43,590 nt of DNA from a virus: positions 1 through 43,590 of IMG/VR virus record IMGVR_UViG_3300008266_000314; one strand, written 5' to 3'. Made by a program: the position numbers and the translations under genes. Every line of letters starts with the position of its first letter. The first letter of the stretch is position 1. This document shows, one piece after another, positions 16,279-23,800 of the stretch. Under the pieces are notes generated by a model that saw nothing but the letters and a program-made list of their open reading frames with translations, had not been told where the DNA came from and did not search any database.

Positions 16279-16694
16279 GCGTCGAGCCCGCTGCTGCGCA
16301 GCGCCAGGATGGTCAGCTCCCGGTGGGGGTACAGGATCGAATAGACCTCGGTGGCGCACTGGCGGGCGAAGGCGGCGCGCAGCCGATCGGCCAGCTCCTC
16401 CGAGACCTTGGGCACGGGGCCCAGGCCGAGGGGCACAGCCTCGCCGCTGTCGATCAGGCGCTGGTGCTTGGCCGCGCTGTCGTAGGCGGTCGAGTGATCG
16501 CGCCCTCCGAGCAGCTTGCCGACCTCGGTGTAGGTCAGGCCGAGGCCGTAGCGCAGCTCCCACGCCGCCTTCCGGCGGGCGGGGATGAACGACGCCCTGC
16601 GGGAGTTGCCGGTGATCGCTGCGGCCGGCACGTTGGCCTCGGCTGCGCAGACAGCGATGATGCGCTCGGCGCGGCGCTTGGTGCTGGGCCTCAC
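16275..16694 (-). CDS. DnaA domain IV-like DNA-binding protein
   Basis: GTG 16694 is chosen because it overlaps the upstream TGA and begins the good codon pattern; 139 residues. Residues ~25-75 (SRRASFIPARRKAAWELRYG, then TYTEVGKLLGGRDHSTAYD) resemble the C-terminal DnaA-box-binding helix-turn-helix: the long basic helix, then the hallmark GRDHST segment. No AAA+ ATPase domain is present, so it cannot replace DnaA alone. It could bring host machinery to a phage origin, or compete with host DnaA. It sits in the replication operon between the SNF2 helicase and an unknown small gene. The C-terminal 60 residues are unassigned. Confidence 0.75.
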   Translation of the reverse strand: MRPSTKRRAERIIAVCAAEANVPAAAITGNSRRASFIPARRKAAWELRYGLGLTYTEVGKLLGGRDHSTAYDSAAKHQRLIDSGEAVPLGLGPVPKVSEELADRLRAAFARQCATEVYSILYPHRELTILALRSSGLDA

Positions 16695-16948
16695 CAGAAG
16701 TCCTCCGTCAGGTCGAGGTCCGAAGTGAAGACGTTGGGGTCCCTGAAGAACAGGGGCAGGACGAGCGGCAGCGCGAACACCAGGGTCTTCTCGCCGGTCG
16801 CCTTGTCGCGGGACGGGTAGATGCCGCTGGTGGAGAAGCCGGGGGCGAAGGCCGCCGACAGCTCCATGCTGACCCACCAGTCCTCGCCTTGGCGGGATCC
16901 GAAAGAGGGGTTGGCCTTGGTCAGGCGCTTGTGTTCAACGATCATCAT
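16691..16948 (-). CDS. Conserved-looking small protein of unknown function
   Basis: 85 residues, ATG 16948 (a second ATG follows immediately). The start overlaps the VRR-NUC stop by 4 bases and its own stop overlaps the DnaA-like start, so it is translationally coupled on both sides. It has no recognised domain. Visible features are WWVSMELS, a hydrophobic stretch LVFALPLVLPLFF and an acidic end DLDLTEDFW. The hydrophobic stretch is proline-broken and not a convincing membrane segment. Confidence 0.6.
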   Translation of the reverse strand: MMIVEHKRLTKANPSFGSRQGEDWWVSMELSAAFAPGFSTSGIYPSRDKATGEKTLVFALPLVLPLFFRDPNVFTSDLDLTEDFW

Positions 16949-17244
16949 AGGGTTCCAATCCAGTTATCAACAGCCTCGACGCTGTCGAGGACCAGGACGA
17001 AGAAGCCCGCGTCGCGCAGGCGCGCATGCTCGCGGAGCTGGGCGGCGGAGGGCTTGACGCCGGGAGCCTTCAGCTCGACGAGCGGATGGGCGGACGAGCG
17101 GGGAGCGGCCCAAGCACCGAGAGGCAGCATCACCAGCCGGTCGGGGGCGTTCGCCCTGCCGATCCACGCCAGCTTGCGCACCTCGCCGCCCAGCTCCTTG
17201 ACGCGGCGCTTCAGGTGCGCCTCGACCTTTCCTTCGGGGGTCAT
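16945..17244 (-). CDS. VRR-NUC domain nuclease
   Basis: 99 residues from MTPEGKVEAHLKRRVKELGG (ATG 17244), which overlaps the polymerase stop as TGATG; AGGAAAG lies upstream. It shows the short PD-(D/E)xK pattern of stand-alone VRR-NUC proteins: the N-terminal ExxV-type helix, GRANAPDRLV (Asp) and PLVELKAPG (ExK). It ends with the usual helix QLREHARLRDAGFFVLVLDS. Such phage nucleases act on branched or flap DNA and often neighbour a family A polymerase and SNF2 helicase, as here. Length is normal for the family. Confidence 0.87.
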   Translation of the reverse strand: MTPEGKVEAHLKRRVKELGGEVRKLAWIGRANAPDRLVMLPLGAWAAPRSSAHPLVELKAPGVKPSAAQLREHARLRDAGFFVLVLDSVEAVDNWIGTL

Positions 17245-19217
17245 CACTCTTTCCTGTAGCGGTAGGCCTCGAACCCGCCAGCGGAGAGGGGAAGCCCCTC
17301 GGCCCACGGCGGCGGCGTCGACATCAACGCACACAACCTATCGCTTGTGAACGCAGCGTCGTCAAGGGTCTCCGTGATCAGCTCATCGTGGACCGACAGC
17401 ACGATCTCGTAGCCCGCCTCCTCGACGAGGGGCATGTTGTAGGCCAGCACGTCGCGGGCCAGGGCTTGGTTGACGTTCTCGGCCAGCTTGCCGCCGTAGG
17501 TCCTGATGCGGCCGAAGCGGCGGGTGTACTGGTCGACGCCCATGTAGGAGAGCTTGCCGCCCTCGTCGGCGCGGATGCCGGGGTAGCAGACCGATCGGCC
17601 GCTGGGCAGGATGATGCGCAGCCAAGCCCCCTCGCGGCGCAGGCGCAGCTTGCGGCAGTCGAAGGTCACGCCGGGGTTCTCGACCGCCCGCAGGGCCGTG
17701 CGTTCAAGCTCGTACCAGAAGCTGACGATGTTGGCGTTCGCCTTGCGCCAGCCCTTGACGATGCGCAGGATCTGCTCCTCGGGCAGGTCGACGCCGTACA
17801 GCGACGCCATCGAGCCGAAGGCACCGACCGCGCCCTGATAGCCGAGCGCCAGCTCCTGCACCTTGCCGATCAGGCGCATGGTGCCGCCGGCTGCCGTGTC
17901 GGCGATGACCTGCTCGATGGGCACCCCGAACGACAGGGAGTAGCCGAGGATGTACAGGTCGTCGTCGTTGGCGAAGGCGTCGAGCTTCCACTGCTCGCCG
18001 GCCAGCCACGCCAGCGTGCGGCCCTCGATGTTGGCCAGGTCGGCGACGACCAGCTTGCGCCCTTCGGGGGCGACGATGCACCCCCGGATCGCGGCGCTGG
18101 CCAGCTCCATCACGTCGTAGATCAGGTCGACGCTGCCCGCCTTGATCGCGGCGATGCCCGGCTCGATCTGTTTCTTGAGGTGCTTGGGCACGCGCGGCAG
18201 GTTCTGCGGCTGGAACAGACGCCCGGCCCAGCGCCCGGTGCGGGACGCGCCGCAGAACTGCAGGGTGCCGCGCAGCCGGGCGTCGTTGCTGGCGGCGTTG
18301 AGCAGGGCCTTGTACTTGGTGGTCGAGCTGGTGCTGGCCGCCAGCCGGATGGCCAGCAGCTCGCGCACGGGGTCGGACATCTCCGGGTCCTGCATCGCCT
18401 GCTCGATGGTCGAGCCGCGCAGGTCGGGCAGGTCGATGCCGTACTCCGCCAGCAGGTGCTTGAGCATGGCGTCGCGTTGCCGGGCGCTCTGCACCTCTTC
18501 GTTGGTCAGCTCGCGGGTGCGCGTCTTCAGCCGGGCCTGCTCGGCGTCGACCGCTTCGAGGGCGGCCTGGGCCAGCTCCAAGTCGACGGCGACGCCGCGA
18601 TCGTTGATCCGCTGGTCGAGGCACCAGAGCGCATGCTCGGTGATCCCCTCGTTCGTCCGCGCCTCGATGTTGTAGTTCCAGTGGGGGAGCTTGCGGTCGA
18701 TGACACGCATCGCCGTGATGTCGCTGCCGGCGTAGTCGAGGAAGCGCTGCCACTCGACAGGGTGGGTGAAGCGCGTCGCGCGGCGGGTCTTGCTGTTCTT
18801 CGGGCTGGGCTTGCAGAACAGCTGGATCAGGGCCTTGCCGGCCTTGTCCTTGGCCTGGTCGCTCGACACCCCGAGGGCGGAGCAGAGCTTGTCCAGCCCG
18901 CCCGGCAGCCCGTGCGACAGGGCGCGGATCATCGTGTCCTCGATGGTCTCCGGCGGGATCTCGATGCCCCATGCCAGGCGCACGACGGTGCGGTCGAAGC
19001 CGCTGTTCTGGATCACCTTGCGCACCGACCGATCGGGGAGCAGCCGGCACAGCTCCGCCGGCAGGACGGGGTCCTCGGTGAAGTCGTGGGTCTGCACCGG
19101 GCCGTCGTCCACGGCCCAGGTCGCGATCATGATCTCGACGGTCTCGCTGTAGCGGTGGACGCCGTGCTTGATCGGCGTCTCGCAGTAGGTCTCGGTGTCG
19201 AAGTAGAGGGTCGTCAC
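17244..19217 (-). CDS. Family A DNA polymerase with 3'-5' exonuclease domain
   Basis: GTG 19217 overlaps the upstream TGA (GTGA) and gives 657 residues beginning MTTLYFDTETY, whose FDTE is exonuclease motif I. Polymerase motifs: A, VVADLANIEGR (~390-400); B, RLIGKVQELALGYQGAVGAF (~447-466); C, SVHDEL (~606-611). The fingers and palm are thus complete. Longer frames upstream run out of codon pattern. It lacks a 5' nuclease domain, as usual for phage Pol A. It should be the replicative polymerase of the phage and, with the primase-helicase encoded at 24309, forms the core replisome. Confidence 0.95.
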   Translation of the reverse strand: MTTLYFDTETYCETPIKHGVHRYSETVEIMIATWAVDDGPVQTHDFTEDPVLPAELCRLLPDRSVRKVIQNSGFDRTVVRLAWGIEIPPETIEDTMIRALSHGLPGGLDKLCSALGVSSDQAKDKAGKALIQLFCKPSPKNSKTRRATRFTHPVEWQRFLDYAGSDITAMRVIDRKLPHWNYNIEARTNEGITEHALWCLDQRINDRGVAVDLELAQAALEAVDAEQARLKTRTRELTNEEVQSARQRDAMLKHLLAEYGIDLPDLRGSTIEQAMQDPEMSDPVRELLAIRLAASTSSTTKYKALLNAASNDARLRGTLQFCGASRTGRWAGRLFQPQNLPRVPKHLKKQIEPGIAAIKAGSVDLIYDVMELASAAIRGCIVAPEGRKLVVADLANIEGRTLAWLAGEQWKLDAFANDDDLYILGYSLSFGVPIEQVIADTAAGGTMRLIGKVQELALGYQGAVGAFGSMASLYGVDLPEEQILRIVKGWRKANANIVSFWYELERTALRAVENPGVTFDCRKLRLRREGAWLRIILPSGRSVCYPGIRADEGGKLSYMGVDQYTRRFGRIRTYGGKLAENVNQALARDVLAYNMPLVEEAGYEIVLSVHDELITETLDDAAFTSDRLCALMSTPPPWAEGLPLSAGGFEAYRYRKE

Positions 19218-19423
19218 GCCTGCAGCCCCCGAGCGAAGCGGCGGACGGAGGCGATGTTGTTCTGCAACTCGCGGCCCTGCTCGTACTGTCGGCCGTGCGA
19301 GACGACCATGACGACGCGCCCGGCGGCGCGCACGCGGGCGTGCTTGGTCCCGTGCTCCAGCTCCCAAGGGACGGGTAGCCGGTCAAGCTCGTCGGTCAAT
19401 TTCTTTGGCAGCATGCGGCTCAT
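19214..19423 (-). CDS. Small basic phage protein of unknown function
   Basis: 69 residues, ATG 19423 with GGGAGAG upstream. The N-terminus LPKKLTDELDRLPVPWELEH and the segment HARVRAAGRVVMVVSHGR resemble short basic proteins often found beside phage polymerases: a beta hairpin with Lys/Arg, then a helical end. Its stop overlaps the polymerase GTG by four bases. Nucleic-acid binding is plausible from the charge but is not shown. Confidence 0.6.
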   Translation of the reverse strand: MSRMLPKKLTDELDRLPVPWELEHGTKHARVRAAGRVVMVVSHGRQYEQGRELQNNIASVRRFARGLQA

Positions 19424-19443
19424 GTTGGTCTCTCCCGAGAGGT

Positions 19444-19466
19444 GCCCCCGGCGCGCAGCCGGGGGC
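19444..19466. other. GC-rich hairpin inside the early operon
   Basis: GCCCCCGGC (19444-19452), loop GCGCA, GCCGGGGGC (19458-19466) lies between the Acb2-like stop and the next gene. No T-run follows on the minus strand; TTT follows on the plus strand. It could be an attenuator, a processing or stability element that sets downstream expression, or a terminator for stray rightward transcripts. A second small inverted repeat, CTCTCccGAGAG, lies at 19430-19441. Confidence 0.5.
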
Positions 19467-19473
19467 TTTGAGG

Positions 19474-19695
19474 TTAGAAGGTTTCAGGCTTGGCGACGGA
19501 GCGGACCAGCGCCATGAACCCGGTCTGCAGGTCGGTCTGGCCGACGCTCACCCAGCGCGGGGTGACCAGGTCGTGGCGCTTGAGGCGATCGACCAGCGCT
19601 CCGACTTCCTCGGCCTTCGCCTTGATCTCGTTGATCAGGGCGAGTTCCTCGTCGTTGAGCTGGCGGTATCCAGCGATCTTCGGCTTCTCGTCCAT
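19474..19695 (-). CDS. Acb2-like candidate anti-CBASS protein (cyclic nucleotide sponge)
   Basis: 73 residues, ATG 19695 with GGGAGAA upstream. The pattern GYRQL (9-13), LALINEIKAKAEEVGALV (helix) and RWVSVGQTDLQTGFMALVR (47-65) matches the short Acb2/Tad1 hairpin-domain family. Acb2 proteins form hexamers that bind and hide cyclic di- and trinucleotide signals made by bacterial CBASS systems, preventing host suicide. The family match is from memory of the conserved sequence and is strong; activity here is inference. It is encoded in the early operon beside a GapR-like gene, where it would be made soon after infection. It is shorter than many Acb2 proteins at its N-terminus. Confidence 0.75.
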   Translation of the reverse strand: MDEKPKIAGYRQLNDEELALINEIKAKAEEVGALVDRLKRHDLVTPRWVSVGQTDLQTGFMALVRSVAKPETF

Positions 19696-19709
19696 GTTGT
19701 TCTCCCGTC

Positions 19710-19997
19710 CTACAGCAGGTCGGCTGCGGACATATACAGGTCGAGGAGGGCTTCCTCTTCCTGGCGCTTGGCGCGGTCCATCTTGGCGAGGCGGATCATC
19801 TTGCGAAGGATCTTCGTGTCGAAGCCGTTACCCTTGGCCTCGGCGTAGACTTCCTTGATGTCCAGCATCACGCCGGCTTTGTCCTCCTCGAGGCGCTGGA
19901 TCCGCTCGACGAGCGAGCGGAGCTGGCCCTGCGCGGAGCCGGAGAGGACCTCGGGGGAGGATTGCTCCTCCCCACTGTTGTGCCCGACGCCGGGCAC
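19710..19997 (-). CDS. GapR-like nucleoid protein (DUF2312)
   Basis: GTG 19997 overlaps the TAG of the upstream gene by one base; 95 residues. The core ([20 protein letters not shown], then [19 protein letters not shown] and [20 protein letters not shown]) is the DUF2312 signature almost throughout. In Caulobacter, GapR binds overtwisted AT-rich DNA ahead of replication and transcription and helps topoisomerases. The family is largely alphaproteobacterial, which supports the host assignment. A phage copy could support phage DNA replication or replace host GapR. The first ~25 residues ([10 protein letters not shown]...) are a variable tail also seen in phage versions. Confidence 0.9.
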   Translation of the reverse strand: MPGVGHNSGEEQSSPEVLSGSAQGQLRSLVERIQRLEEDKAGVMLDIKEVYAEAKGNGFDTKILRKMIRLAKMDRAKRQEEEALLDLYMSAADLL

Positions 19998-20719
19998 TAG
20001 ACCAGGTCTCCCTCGTCCTCGACCGACAGGTCGTCGAAGTCGTCGAGGTTGGCCGGCGCGCCGCCGCTGAAGGCCGGGGCGTCCTTCACGAACTGGACGC
20101 CCTTGAGCTGGGCGCGGATCCCCCGGCCGAAGCTGTTGTCCTGGGCGTAAACCTCGACCTGCACGTTGCAGATCGCGCCGCCGTAGGGCTTGCCGTCAGC
20201 TGCGATCAGCGGCGACTTGTCGCGGTCGATGATCAGCGGGCGGGTGGCCGACAGGGCCGAGGCGTAGTGCATGCCCTCGAAGCCGGCGTAGGGCTCGCCC
20301 TCGCGGCTCTTGTACGGCTCGGCGACGTAGAAGGTGTCGGGCTTGCGGCCGGTGCGGGCCATCAGGTCCAGGTACTTCTGGGCCTTGTCCTTCCACTTCT
20401 CGGTGGCGGCGGACTTCTCGGCCTCGGCGATCTTGGCGATGTTCGCCTTGTCGGCCGGGTCGATGATGATCTTGACGCTGTACTTCGGGTCGCCGCCGTC
20501 GATGCTGCTCGGCTCGAACAGCGACGGGAAGGCGATGCGGACGTTGGTGAGGGTGATCTTCATGTTGTTCTCTTTTCTGAACAGTTCGGGGTAGGTGGCC
20601 TTGACCCATGCCGAGGCCTTGTCGATTGCGATCCGGCGCTTGCGCGGGTCCGGCTCCGCTGCTGCCGCCCGTAGGCGTGCCCCTGCGTCAGGCGGCAGCT
20701 CTCCCTGACGCAGGGCCAT
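19997..20719 (-). CDS. DUF2815 single-strand DNA-binding-type protein with an N-terminal extension
   Basis: The whole frame is 240 residues from ATG 20719. From residue 53 ([21 protein letters not shown] 20563) it is a DUF2815 protein, the OB-fold-like ssDNA-binding family of phage replication modules, with an acidic tail ([16 protein letters not shown]) like gp2.5-type SSBs. Residues 1-52 ([20 protein letters not shown] then PELFRKE) resemble a separate short phage protein that often precedes such genes. The internal ATG has AAAAGAG upstream, so both a fusion and an independent 188-residue SSB may be made. Partner genes are the polymerase, helicase and DUF2800 nuclease. Confidence 0.82.
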   Translation of the reverse strand: MALRQGELPPDAGARLRAAAAEPDPRKRRIAIDKASAWVKATYPELFRKENNMKITLTNVRIAFPSLFEPSSIDGGDPKYSVKIIIDPADKANIAKIAEAEKSAATEKWKDKAQKYLDLMARTGRKPDTFYVAEPYKSREGEPYAGFEGMHYASALSATRPLIIDRDKSPLIAADGKPYGGAICNVQVEVYAQDNSFGRGIRAQLKGVQFVKDAPAFSGGAPANLDDFDDLSVEDEGDLV

Positions 20720-20875
20720 CTAGGTCCTCCTGCCGCGCAGGAAGCCCCACGCCGCCGACACCAGCAAAGTCAGGGCGTCGGCGATGAAGAGGCCGATGGC
20801 CAAGGTGACGATGACCATCACGATCAGCAGCGGCACCAGCACGAGGCCGAACAGGATGTTGGTGGCGAGGACCAT
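20720..20875 (-). CDS. Small membrane protein
   Basis: 51 residues from ATG 20875, which overlaps the DUF2800 TGA by one base; longer in-frame readings enter DUF2800 sequence and are rejected. Almost all of residues 5-42 are hydrophobic (ILFGLVLVPLLIVMVIVTLA and LFIADALTLLVSAAWGFL), suggesting two membrane passes, followed by a basic end RGRRT on the cytoplasmic side. No family recognised. It may act at the host membrane during early infection. Confidence 0.65.
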   Translation of the reverse strand: MVLATNILFGLVLVPLLIVMVIVTLAIGLFIADALTLLVSAAWGFLRGRRT

Positions 20876-22119
20876 CAGACCAGATCCTCCGCACCGAGAT
20901 CCTCGAAGTCGTCCGGCTGCGCGGCGACGGTGATCGCCGGGCGCTTGTCGTCTTCGGGGGCGACCGACGGCTTGCCGTCGGACTGGGTGATCAGCGGCTG
21001 AGCCTTGGCCCATTGGCGGGGGCCAATGGTCCCGGCCTTCGCCAGCTTCTCGGCGGTGGTCGGCGAGATCAGCGACAGGTCGTACATCTCCTCGACCTTG
21101 AGGCGGAAGCCCTTGAGCTGCGCCTCGGCCTCGGCCTTGTCGGACCAGGAGCGAGCGCCCTTGCGGCCGGCGACGAGCTTGTAGCCGGGGACCGGCTTGC
21201 CCTCGACGAGGCGCGCCTCGACCTCACCACGGATGGCCTTGCACCACTGCTCGATCAGGTCGACCTTGGCCATCGCCCCAGCGAGGGCGTTGGTGTTGTA
21301 GACCTTCATCAGATCAGTGTCCTGCACGGTCAGGTCCTCGAAGTCGTCGGGCGTGGCGCTGTTCATGTGGACGGTCGCCCGCACGTCAGCGGCGAGGGCC
21401 GGGCAGGTGGCCTTGGCACGGCACCAGCGGCATTGCTTCTCGCCCGGCTGCAGGTACTGGGCGGGGTCGCCCGAGGACAGCAGGTCGGTCGCCAGCTTGG
21501 CGGCGATACGGGCCTTGGTCTTGAACGACCGCAGCTCGTCGAGGGAGCAACCCCACTCGGACAGGTGGCCGAGGCGCGGCTGGTGGATGAACAGCCGCAC
21601 GCGATCGAAGTCGAAGGCCAGCTCGAAGGTCTCGACCGCGCCGATGGCGTAGAGCATCAGCTGGGTGTTCTCCTCGGCGTCGACCCGCTCACCCCTGCCG
21701 AACTTCAGGTCGTGGACCTGCAGCTCGCCGTCGGAGGTGATGACGATCGCGTCGCTGGTCCCGAAGGCGTCGGGCTGACCGATGCTCTCGCTGTAGTCCA
21801 CGCGCTGCTCGACGAGCAGGGTGTGGCCCTCGGCGCAGGCGAGCACGTTGTTGACGTAGGTGCCGACGTGCTCGATCAGCTCGTCGTTCACCTCGAACGT
21901 GGCGCGGCCTTCGACGTCGATGCGACGGCCACGGAACGCTTCGGGGTCAGGTGAGGTGTCGCTCTCCAGACACCAGGCGGCCAGGGTGTGGGCCGCTGTG
22001 CCTTCGTCAGCGTAGGAGCTGGACCTGTTGGGGATCCCCGCCTCGAGGGCGAGAGATCCCGCGCAGGCCAGCCACTTCGCGCTGCCGGAGGCAGAGAGAA
22101 GGGCGTGACCTTCCGACAT
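20875..22119 (-). CDS. DUF2800 PD-(D/E)xK nuclease, Cas4/RecB-like
   Basis: 414 residues, ATG 22119 overlapping the upstream TGA. The start LLSASGSAKWLACAGS, the ADEGTAAHTLAAWCLE segment, ELQVHDLKFGRG (the DxK of the active site) and CRWCRAKATC (~228-237) are hallmarks of DUF2800. With Cys19 in CAGS, the cysteines could hold an iron-sulfur cluster as in Cas4/AddB. The C-terminus is an acidic linker (PDDFEDLGAEDLV) resembling the SSB tail. It is probably an exonuclease for recombination or end processing, working with the DUF2815 SSB encoded two genes downstream. Confidence 0.9.
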   Translation of the reverse strand: MSEGHALLSASGSAKWLACAGSLALEAGIPNRSSSYADEGTAAHTLAAWCLESDTSPDPEAFRGRRIDVEGRATFEVNDELIEHVGTYVNNVLACAEGHTLLVEQRVDYSESIGQPDAFGTSDAIVITSDGELQVHDLKFGRGERVDAEENTQLMLYAIGAVETFELAFDFDRVRLFIHQPRLGHLSEWGCSLDELRSFKTKARIAAKLATDLLSSGDPAQYLQPGEKQCRWCRAKATCPALAADVRATVHMNSATPDDFEDLTVQDTDLMKVYNTNALAGAMAKVDLIEQWCKAIRGEVEARLVEGKPVPGYKLVAGRKGARSWSDKAEAEAQLKGFRLKVEEMYDLSLISPTTAEKLAKAGTIGPRQWAKAQPLITQSDGKPSVAPEDDKRPAITVAAQPDDFEDLGAEDLV

Positions 22120-22532
22120 CAGCCGATGTCTCCCAGCTCGCCGAAGAACGCGGCCAGCTTGCCGGCGTCGATCTCGCTGACGCGCTTGGCGTCGTACTTG
22201 GCGAGCAGGGCGACGACGGCGGGGCGGTGGCCGGCACCGACCAGGGCCGTGACCTTGGCGGCGGCCTCGTCGACAGAGACGTCAGGCGCGGCGACACCGG
22301 CCTCGCCCTCGTCGGGGGTCTCCGGCTCGGCCTGGGCTTCAGGCTCGGCGGCCTTGGTCTCCGGCTCGGTGGTCTTGGCCGAGGCCTTGCCCGTCGCCTT
22401 GCCGGCGATCGGCTTGGCGGTGCCCGTGTTCGGGGCGGCGTCGGGCGGGGCGGTCTGGGCGCGGCCGGTGAGGGCGGCGGCCAGCTCGCGCACGGCTGCG
22501 GCGTGCTCGAGGATAGCGGCTTCAAGCGACAT
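22119..22532 (-). CDS. Ala/Glu-rich phage protein of unknown function
   Basis: 137 residues, ATG 22532. A short N-terminal helix (SLEAAILEHAAAVRELAAAL) is followed by a ~65-residue linker rich in Ala, Pro, Thr and Glu. A compact C-terminal domain (VSVDEAAAKVTALVGAGHR then ALLAKYDAKRVSEIDAGK) follows. That two-ended layout is known from small proteins in phage recombination modules, but I cannot name its job. Its stop overlaps the DUF2800 start, so the products are likely made in step. Confidence 0.65.
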   Translation of the reverse strand: MSLEAAILEHAAAVRELAAALTGRAQTAPPDAAPNTGTAKPIAGKATGKASAKTTEPETKAAEPEAQAEPETPDEGEAGVAAPDVSVDEAAAKVTALVGAGHRPAVVALLAKYDAKRVSEIDAGKLAAFFGELGDIG

Positions 22533-22800
22533 GGTGTTGGGTCTCTCCGTTAGTGGCGGCGGCGCGGGATCGCGCGGCCGAGTGAAGGAAGCGGTCGGGG
22601 ATGCCGACCTTCTCGATGTTGGCCCGGCGGGCGGTCTCGATGGCGCGGGCGAGGGCCTTGCCCGTCAGCTCGTCGACGACGGGGGTGTCGCTGACGTAGC
22701 CCTCGGAGGCCAGCGACCCCTCCGCAGGCCTGTCGAGGGTGAGGATCACCGACAACAGGTCGTGCGAAGAGGAAGCCAGGAGGCGGTGCTTCGGCCACAT
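22522..22800 (-). CDS. Small protein of unknown function
   Basis: 92 residues, ATG 22800 (overlaps the upstream TGA by one base); its 3' end overlaps the next gene by 11 bases. It contains SHDLLSVILTLDRPAEGSLA and a helical KALARAIETARRANIEKV. No family or motif recognised. Codon pattern and coupling support it as a real gene. Confidence 0.55.
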   Translation of the reverse strand: MWPKHRLLASSSHDLLSVILTLDRPAEGSLASEGYVSDTPVVDELTGKALARAIETARRANIEKVGIPDRFLHSAARSRAAATNGETQHHVA

Positions 22801-23006
22801 CAGACGGCGCGCGCGAAGTCGGGGGTCTCCGCCTCGCGGGCCGCCTCGGTCTCGTTTGCGATGCGGTCCTTCTCGGCGGCGCGTTCGCGGGCCTTGTCGG
22901 CGGCACCCTTGTGCCCGTCGGCGTCGTAGATGGCGGCGACGCGGTAGAGCGTGGCGGCGTCAACGCGCAGCTGGGCGGGGCTGTAGTAGTCGGCTTGCGG
23001 TCTCAT
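22800..23006 (-). CDS. Small helical protein of unknown function
   Basis: 68 residues, ATG 23006 preceded by AAAAGGA. It is rich in Ala, Arg and Glu and probably forms a helical hairpin (YSPAQLRVDAATLYRVAAIY then AADKARERAAEKDRIANETE). Its stop overlaps the following ATG. No recognised family. Confidence 0.55.
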   Translation of the reverse strand: MRPQADYYSPAQLRVDAATLYRVAAIYDADGHKGAADKARERAAEKDRIANETEAAREAETPDFARAV

Positions 23007-23021
23007 GGTCGGCAGTCCTTT

Positions 23022-23234
23022 TCAGATGGTGCGGAGCAGCGCGAAGAGCGCCACGCCGAGGGTGAAGGCGAGAAGCACGAAGGCCAGCCCGAGGGCCAGG
23101 TGGAGACGGGCGATCGTCGTGAACGCCCAGGTCTCGTGGGCGACGTGCTGGGTGTGCATGGTGTTCATGCTGCGGCGCAGGACGTTTACCTCGGCCTGCA
23201 GCCCGCGCTGGTAAGGGGTGTCTCGCTCGGTCAC
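23022..23234 (-). CDS. Small single-pass membrane protein
   Basis: 70 residues, ATG 23234 overlapping the upstream TGA by 4 bases. The N-terminal half is polar and helical (RGLQAEVNVLRRSMNTMHTQ). The C-terminal half is a clear membrane segment (LALGLAFVLLAFTLGVALFA) ending LLRTI. The layout resembles small coiled-coil membrane proteins of early phage regions; function unknown. Confidence 0.6.
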   Translation of the reverse strand: MTERDTPYQRGLQAEVNVLRRSMNTMHTQHVAHETWAFTTIARLHLALGLAFVLLAFTLGVALFALLRTI

Positions 23235-23800
23235 GGCTTGGCCTTCTCGACGATGCGGCGGTCTTCGGGCAGGATCTCGACCACGTCATGGTGGGCGACG
23301 ATGAAGGAGTTGTCGTCACCGTCGTCGTCGGTGGCCCTGATAATGACGAAGTCTCCGTTCTCGGGGTCTGTGCAGTTGATTACCGCCTCGACCAGGACCT
23401 TGCGACCGTTGGTGCCGACGAAGTCGCGGCGGGCGAGAGGGGTGCGGCCGGTCGTTTGGGCTTTCCTCACGAGAGTGCAGTTAGCGGCGGGCCACCAGTA
23501 TCGGACGCTACCCCCGTCGGCGAGAGTGTGAACGACGGCGAGATACCCGTCGTCGACCGTGCGTACCGTGCCGAGGGCCTTGCTGTGGTGGATCACGGTG
23601 TCCCCGACGCCGATCTCCTGCGGCAGGATGGCGACGATGTCCAAGTACCTGATGGCCCCGCGCCTTTTACCGCCGGGGAGCGCCGCGATGAGGTGGCCAT
23701 CGAACAGAGGCGCGCTGTCGTCGACCACCATCTCAACGAGAAACCTGACGCCGGTGGTGTGGGCGAAGTCGGCGCGGGTGTATTTCTGGCGGCCGATCAT
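23231..23800 (-). CDS. Unknown protein with two copies of a beta-rich unit
   Basis: 189 residues, ATG 23800. Residues ~12-62 (RFLVEMVVDDSAPL ... YLDIVAILPQE) and ~133-183 (KVLVEAVINCTDPENG ... HHDVVEILPED) are similar in pattern: a V-L-V-E strand, an acidic loop and a V-x-I-L-P end. They flank a different middle part (GTVRTVDDGYLAVVHTL). This suggests an internal duplication with an insertion between. No family is recognised. It is the second gene of the leftward operon, thus among the first products made in the cell; host takeover is possible. Confidence 0.6.
   Translation of the reverse strand: MIGRQKYTRADFAHTTGVRFLVEMVVDDSAPLFDGHLIAALPGGKRRGAIRYLDIVAILPQEIGVGDTVIHHSKALGTVRTVDDGYLAVVHTLADGGSVRYWWPAANCTLVRKAQTTGRTPLARRDFVGTNGRKVLVEAVINCTDPENGDFVIIRATDDDGDDNSFIVAHHDVVEILPEDRRIVEKAKP

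Noticed and set aside
16966-16974. TTATCAACA as a DnaA box
   Set aside because: It is a single site with one mismatch inside the VRR-NUC coding end; no cluster supports an origin there.
20564-20586. CTGTTCA-type leader before the internal SSB start as another copy of the duplicated leader
   Set aside because: These bases encode LFRKENN of the upstream in-frame extension, so similarity of a seven-base core is probably chance.
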